From JAKANT01 sp035502095 (GTDB taxonomy: Bacteria; Pseudomonadota; Gammaproteobacteria; Burkholderiales; Burkholderiaceae_F), in the NCBI GenBank assembly GCA_035502095.1, contig DATJUX010000008.1, forward strand, positions 162,378 to 226,377: DNA of 64,000 nucleotides, written 5' to 3'. Under the pieces are notes generated by a model, which searched no databases, was not told the DNA's origin, and saw nothing but the letters and a program-made list of their open reading frames with translations. The position numbers and the translations under genes were made by a program. Shown piece by piece: positions 60,930 through 64,000 of this stretch. Within the stretch, counting starts at the first letter, position 1. The number at the start of each line of letters is the position of its first letter.

Positions 60930-62675
60930 ATGTTCCGCGGTCTGGCCGTTCGGGCGATGCTTACCGCGACCGCGGCGGTCGCCGCGGTCGGCACGTTCGG
61001 CCTTGCGGGTTTCAGCCTCTACTCGGCGCACGTCAGCTCGCAGGCGCTGCAAAGCATCTACCAGGAGACCGTCGTCACGCTGGTTCAACTGCAGCGGCTC
61101 GAAGGGCGCCTCAACGACATCCGCTATCGGGCCGCCGGTGTACTGCTTGACCTGATGCCGTTGCAGGGGTCGCTCAACCATCTGCGTGATACGCGCAAGG
61201 AAATGGAAGCGACCTGGCAAGCGCTCGCCACCGAGCCGCACCATTTTGCCGAAGCCGGGCAGCAGGCGTTGTTCGAAACGATGGGCCGGGGCTGGCCGCA
61301 CGTGCAGGCGGTTCTGACCAAGATCGAGGCAGCCTACGTCGCCCACGACAACGACAAGCTGAGGGAGGTGCTGGAATCGGACTGGGCGGCTCTGCACCAG
61401 GACTTCGCCAAGCCGCTTGCGGCGCTCATCCCGCTCAAGGAGACTGGAGCGCGCACCTTGTATGAAACCGCCTCGGCCGAAGGGCGCACGCTTGCATTCG
61501 CTTCGATCGGGCTGGCGCTCGCGTTTTCCGCGCTGATGACCGGATGTGCCGTGTGGCTGCGGCAGGTGTTGAGCCGCTCGTTGCGCACCGCCATCGACGT
61601 GGCCGATCGCATCTCGCACGGCAATCTGAATAACGGCATCGACGTGGCGAGCAACAACGAGTTTGGCACGCTGATGCGACGCCTCGACCGCATGCAGTCC
61701 GGCCTGCGCGCGTTGATCGGCAGCCTTCATGGCAGTGTCGCGTCGATCACCGCCGCCAGCCGCGAAATCGCCTCTAGCAACCAGGACCTGAGTTCGCGCA
61801 CCGAACGGCAGGCCACCAGCCTGCAGCAGACCGCTGCGTCACTGGAGGAGCTGACCTGTACGGTCAAGCAGAACGCGGACGCTGCCGCGCAGGCCAACCA
61901 GCTCGGCGCTACCGCATTCGAGGTCGCGTCCAAAGGCGGCACCCTGGTCGCGCGGGTTGTTGTGACGATGGCCGGTATCACGGAATCGAGCCGCAAGATC
62001 GAGGAGATCATCGCAGTGATTGACGGCATTGCGTTCCAGACCAACATCCTGGCGCTGAATGCGGCGGTGGAAGCCGCCCGGGCGGGAGAGGCCGGTATGG
62101 GGTTCGCAGTAGTCGCCGACGAGGTACGTAGCCTCGCTCAACGCAGCGCCCAGGCGGCGAAAGACACCGCCAACCTGATCGAGGAATCGGTGACCAAGTC
62201 ACATGAAGGCAGCCGAAAGCTGGACGAAGTCGCCAAGTCGATCGTCGGGATCACGGGCGATGCCGAGAAAGTAAAAATCTTGGTGGACGAGGTGCACGTT
62301 GGAAGCCAGGAACAGGCTCGCGGCCTTGAGCAGATCAGCAAGTCGGTTTCACAAATGGAACAGGTGACCCAGAAGACAGCGGCCAGTGCCGAACAAAGTG
62401 CCGCCGCCGGCGAGGAGCTGAATGCACAAGCCGAAACACTACAGACCATCGTGAATGACATCATGGCGCTGGTGGGTGCGAGGGGTCGGGCTGCAAACGT
62501 ATCGGGTGGCATTGTGGCTTCGCTTCCGAAAGCAGCTCACCAAAGCCAGCCGTCTGTACCACTCAGAGCTGTCGGAACGGATTCCCGAACAGCTTTAAAT
62601 ACACGCCAAGCAATCCAGGCGACACCCACACAACCGAAAGATTTTCCTTTGGACGGGGATTTCAAGGAAATCTGA
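60930..62675 (+). CDS. Methyl-accepting chemotaxis protein
   Basis: 581 residues. TM1 at about 8-31, a four-helix-bundle-like periplasmic sensor (about 33-185), TM2 at about 190-212, HAMP to about 265 and a signalling domain with the hairpin tip IDGIAFQTNILALNAAVEAA and EAGMGFAVVADEVRSLAQRS. QTAASLEELTCTVKQNADAA marks an adaptation region. The C-terminus FPLDGDFKEI resembles the tethering end of Burkholderiales receptors. It senses an unknown signal; the rhodanese gene upstream suggests a sulfur-related one, by position only. Confidence 0.96.
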   Translation: MFRGLAVRAMLTATAAVAAVGTFGLAGFSLYSAHVSSQALQSIYQETVVTLVQLQRLEGRLNDIRYRAAGVLLDLMPLQGSLNHLRDTRKEMEATWQALATEPHHFAEAGQQALFETMGRGWPHVQAVLTKIEAAYVAHDNDKLREVLESDWAALHQDFAKPLAALIPLKETGARTLYETASAEGRTLAFASIGLALAFSALMTGCAVWLRQVLSRSLRTAIDVADRISHGNLNNGIDVASNNEFGTLMRRLDRMQSGLRALIGSLHGSVASITAASREIASSNQDLSSRTERQATSLQQTAASLEELTCTVKQNADAAAQANQLGATAFEVASKGGTLVARVVVTMAGITESSRKIEEIIAVIDGIAFQTNILALNAAVEAARAGEAGMGFAVVADEVRSLAQRSAQAAKDTANLIEESVTKSHEGSRKLDEVAKSIVGITGDAEKVKILVDEVHVGSQEQARGLEQISKSVSQMEQVTQKTAASAEQSAAAGEELNAQAETLQTIVNDIMALVGARGRAANVSGGIVASLPKAAHQSQPSVPLRAVGTDSRTALNTRQAIQATPTQPKDFPLDGDFKEI

Positions 62676-62979
62676 TCGGAAGAGTACCGACACGGGGCAT
62701 TGGAGAAAGGTCCGGTGCCCCTGAATTTTGGGCTCTCTGCCGGCAGGCATGAAGGCCCGGCAAACCCATTGCTGACTCAGCAGCTCAGGGCTGCCATAAT
62801 GCTTGTTCCATGTGCGCGGCCGCTATCGGCTGACCCGCTCCGAGCGCTGCTCTTTCACGAAAAAGGAGTCCATATTACCGCCGGTCACGCATTAACTTCA
62901 CGTCATTCGAGCCGGTTACGAGTGAAAAATCGCCTTCGCACCACTCCGAGTGTTCTCACGATTCCAAATCCATATAAAA
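62676..62979. other. Gene-poor stretch with lower GC
   Basis: About 300 bases between convergent genes, visibly less GC-rich than the surroundings. It has no supported gene. GATCGGAAGAG at 62673-62683 equals the start of a common sequencing adapter and overlaps the MCP stop codon. Confidence 0.4.
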
Positions 62980-63012
62980 CTGCCCCACCCTTGCCTGGCA
63001 AGAATGGGGCAG
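62980..63012. terminator. Inverted repeat between the MCP and ArsA-type genes
   Basis: CTGCCCCA (62980-62987) and TGGGGCAG (63005-63012) are perfect 8-base arms, with CTTG/CAAG pairing inside the loop. No T run follows on either strand. By position it could terminate both convergent genes, or be a repeat element. Confidence 0.4.
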
Positions 63013-63042
63013 CCACAACGGGAAACGTGAAACGATCTGTTC

Positions 63043-64000
63043 TTACTTCGCCGTCACATTAGGCCCGGTGAAGGCGTGATTCAGCAGCCGCGTGAGGCCA
63101 TCGACGCCGCGTATTTCGTCGTCGAACAGCGGCACGACGGCGCGCACGCCGGTCTTATCGAAGTCGCGCCAGATCTCCTCCATGTAGGCGTCCTGCATGG
63201 CCACGCGGTTGCGCACGAACTCCGGCGAGTTCTCGTTGACCTGGTTCTTCTGGATCAGCATGTTCACAATCACTCCGCCCACCGGGATGCCGAAGTCGTG
63301 GAACCAGTTGATGAAGCGCTTGATGACCGCGATCGGCAGCGCCTCGGGCAGGGTCACGAAGAAGAACGCCGTCAGGGCATCGTCGGTCAGAAGCTCGCGC
63401 GCCTTGCCGATGCGTTCGCGGAAGCCCACCAGGTAATCCATCAGCGGGTCTTCTTCCTTCTTCTTGGTGAACGACAGCAGCTCGCGCAACGATTGCGCCT
63501 CTTCGCGCGACTTGAGCATCTTGTTGACCCACAGCGAGTACACCTTGCTCATGCCCAGCAGGCGGCGGGCGTTGGCCGTCGGCGCCGTGTCGAAGACGTA
63601 GGCGTCGTACTCGTTCTTGAGCATCAGGTCGATCATGTTCTCGAACATCGCCGACTCTTCAAAGGCCGGGTTCATAGTGGCGCTTTCGACGAAGGCGTCG
63701 GCCTGGGTGGAGATTTCGGCGAACTTCAGGAACCAGCGGATCTTCTGCTTGATGTCCTGCTTGGAGCGCTCGATGGTGTCCTTGGTGTCGATCTCGAGAG
63801 CCCAGAGGTTGTCGACGCCGTTGACCGGGGTGGGCTTGCCGTAGACGTCCTGGTCCAGCAGGCCGCTCAAGCTGTGCACCGGGTTGGTGGAGGCCAGCAT
63901 GGTGCGTTTCCCCGTCTGCGCCAGATGCAGCGCGGTGACGCCGGCCATGACCGTCTTGCCCACGCCGCCCTTGCCGCCGAAGAAGCTGAACTTCAGTTTC
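63043..64000 (-). CDS. ArsA/Get3-family ATPase, N-terminus cut by the window edge
   Basis: About 319 residues visible. The reverse frame is open to base 64000 and reads KLKFSFFGGKGGVGKTVMAG, so the P-loop (GGKGGVGKT) is at the very edge and only the first few codons may be missing. Further motifs are DTAPTANARRLLGM (switch II) and later AFFFVTLPEALPIAVIKRF. Single-domain ArsA-type ATPases of bacteria are of uncertain role: arsenite export partner, tail-anchored-protein-like targeting or metal handling. No ars gene is visible. The C-terminus ends TGPNVTAK. Confidence 0.92.
   Translation of the reverse strand, partial: KLKFSFFGGKGGVGKTVMAGVTALHLAQTGKRTMLASTNPVHSLSGLLDQDVYGKPTPVNGVDNLWALEIDTKDTIERSKQDIKQKIRWFLKFAEISTQADAFVESATMNPAFEESAMFENMIDLMLKNEYDAYVFDTAPTANARRLLGMSKVYSLWVNKMLKSREEAQSLRELLSFTKKKEEDPLMDYLVGFRERIGKARELLTDDALTAFFFVTLPEALPIAVIKRFINWFHDFGIPVGGVIVNMLIQKNQVNENSPEFVRNRVAMQDAYMEEIWRDFDKTGVRAVVPLFDDEIRGVDGLTRLLNHAFTGPNVTAK

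Overview
This is a high-GC chromosomal window (about two-thirds G+C by eye) with dense genes on both strands. It looks like a betaproteobacterium, probably Burkholderiales. The evidence is a Bug/TctC-type periplasmic binding protein next to an MmgE/PrpD gene, many small catabolic enzymes (MaoC, SDR, FAH, GST, HCCA isomerase), LysR and TetR regulators, and an HAE-1 RND efflux operon. No rRNA, tRNA, CRISPR array or insertion sequence was found. No computation was run: calls rest on reading motifs and gene context.

Layout. 1-9.0 kb: 3' end of a penicillin-acylase-type hydrolase, MaoC dehydratase, quinone oxidoreductase, a frameshifted alpha/beta hydrolase, two SDRs around a large unknown protein, and an OPT transporter. 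9.1-14.1 kb: HSL-type esterase coupled to an MFS carrier, two tiny reverse-strand ORFs closed by a clear intrinsic terminator, an HCCA-isomerase-like protein, an HtrA-like protein that has lost its catalytic triad, and a decayed PepSY-type remnant. 14.1-20.4 kb: exported sulfatase plus a FAH-family protein with a Tat/lipoprotein signal, an ABM protein, PrpD with a Bug receptor, and a TauE permease. 20.5-31 kb: a signalling block with a hybrid histidine kinase behind an HD-GYP response regulator, then an MFS carrier, an amidase and a TPR-GGDEF cyclase.

31.0-33.6 kb: a bufferin-type RiPP operon (DUF2282 precursor, DUF692/MNIO modifying enzyme, DUF2063 partner, DoxX) with a candidate ECF-sigma promoter. 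33.6-42.3 kb: molybdopterin oxidoreductase with TetR, an unknown protein opposite a candidate operator, MaoC, GlcG-like protein, a coupled GST-C-domain/FMN-binding pair opposite a LysR gene, a second LysR gene and a small DUF3563-like protein. 42.3-46.1 kb: a zinc/manganese-type ABC uptake cluster with an outer-membrane barrel and a DUF2946-like protein but no ATPase gene. 46.2-49.5 kb: a 1,099-residue exported TPR-CHAT protein. 49.9-55.9 kb: a complete tripartite RND efflux operon. 55.9-58.2 kb: an isolated matrixin metalloprotease between two gene-poor stretches. 58.2-64 kb: GST, an orphan SsuA-like protein with a structured leader, periplasmic rhodanese, chemoreceptor, and the 5'-truncated end of an ArsA/Get3 ATPase.

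Three genes (alpha/beta hydrolase, FMN-binding protein, LysR) are each broken by one base in a short homopolymer. That pattern fits consensus errors in a draft assembly at least as well as gene decay. The strongest candidates for new biology are the bufferin operon and its promoter, the periplasmic FAH plus sulfatase pair, the barrel-linked metal importer lacking its ATPase, and the catalytically dead HtrA-like protein.
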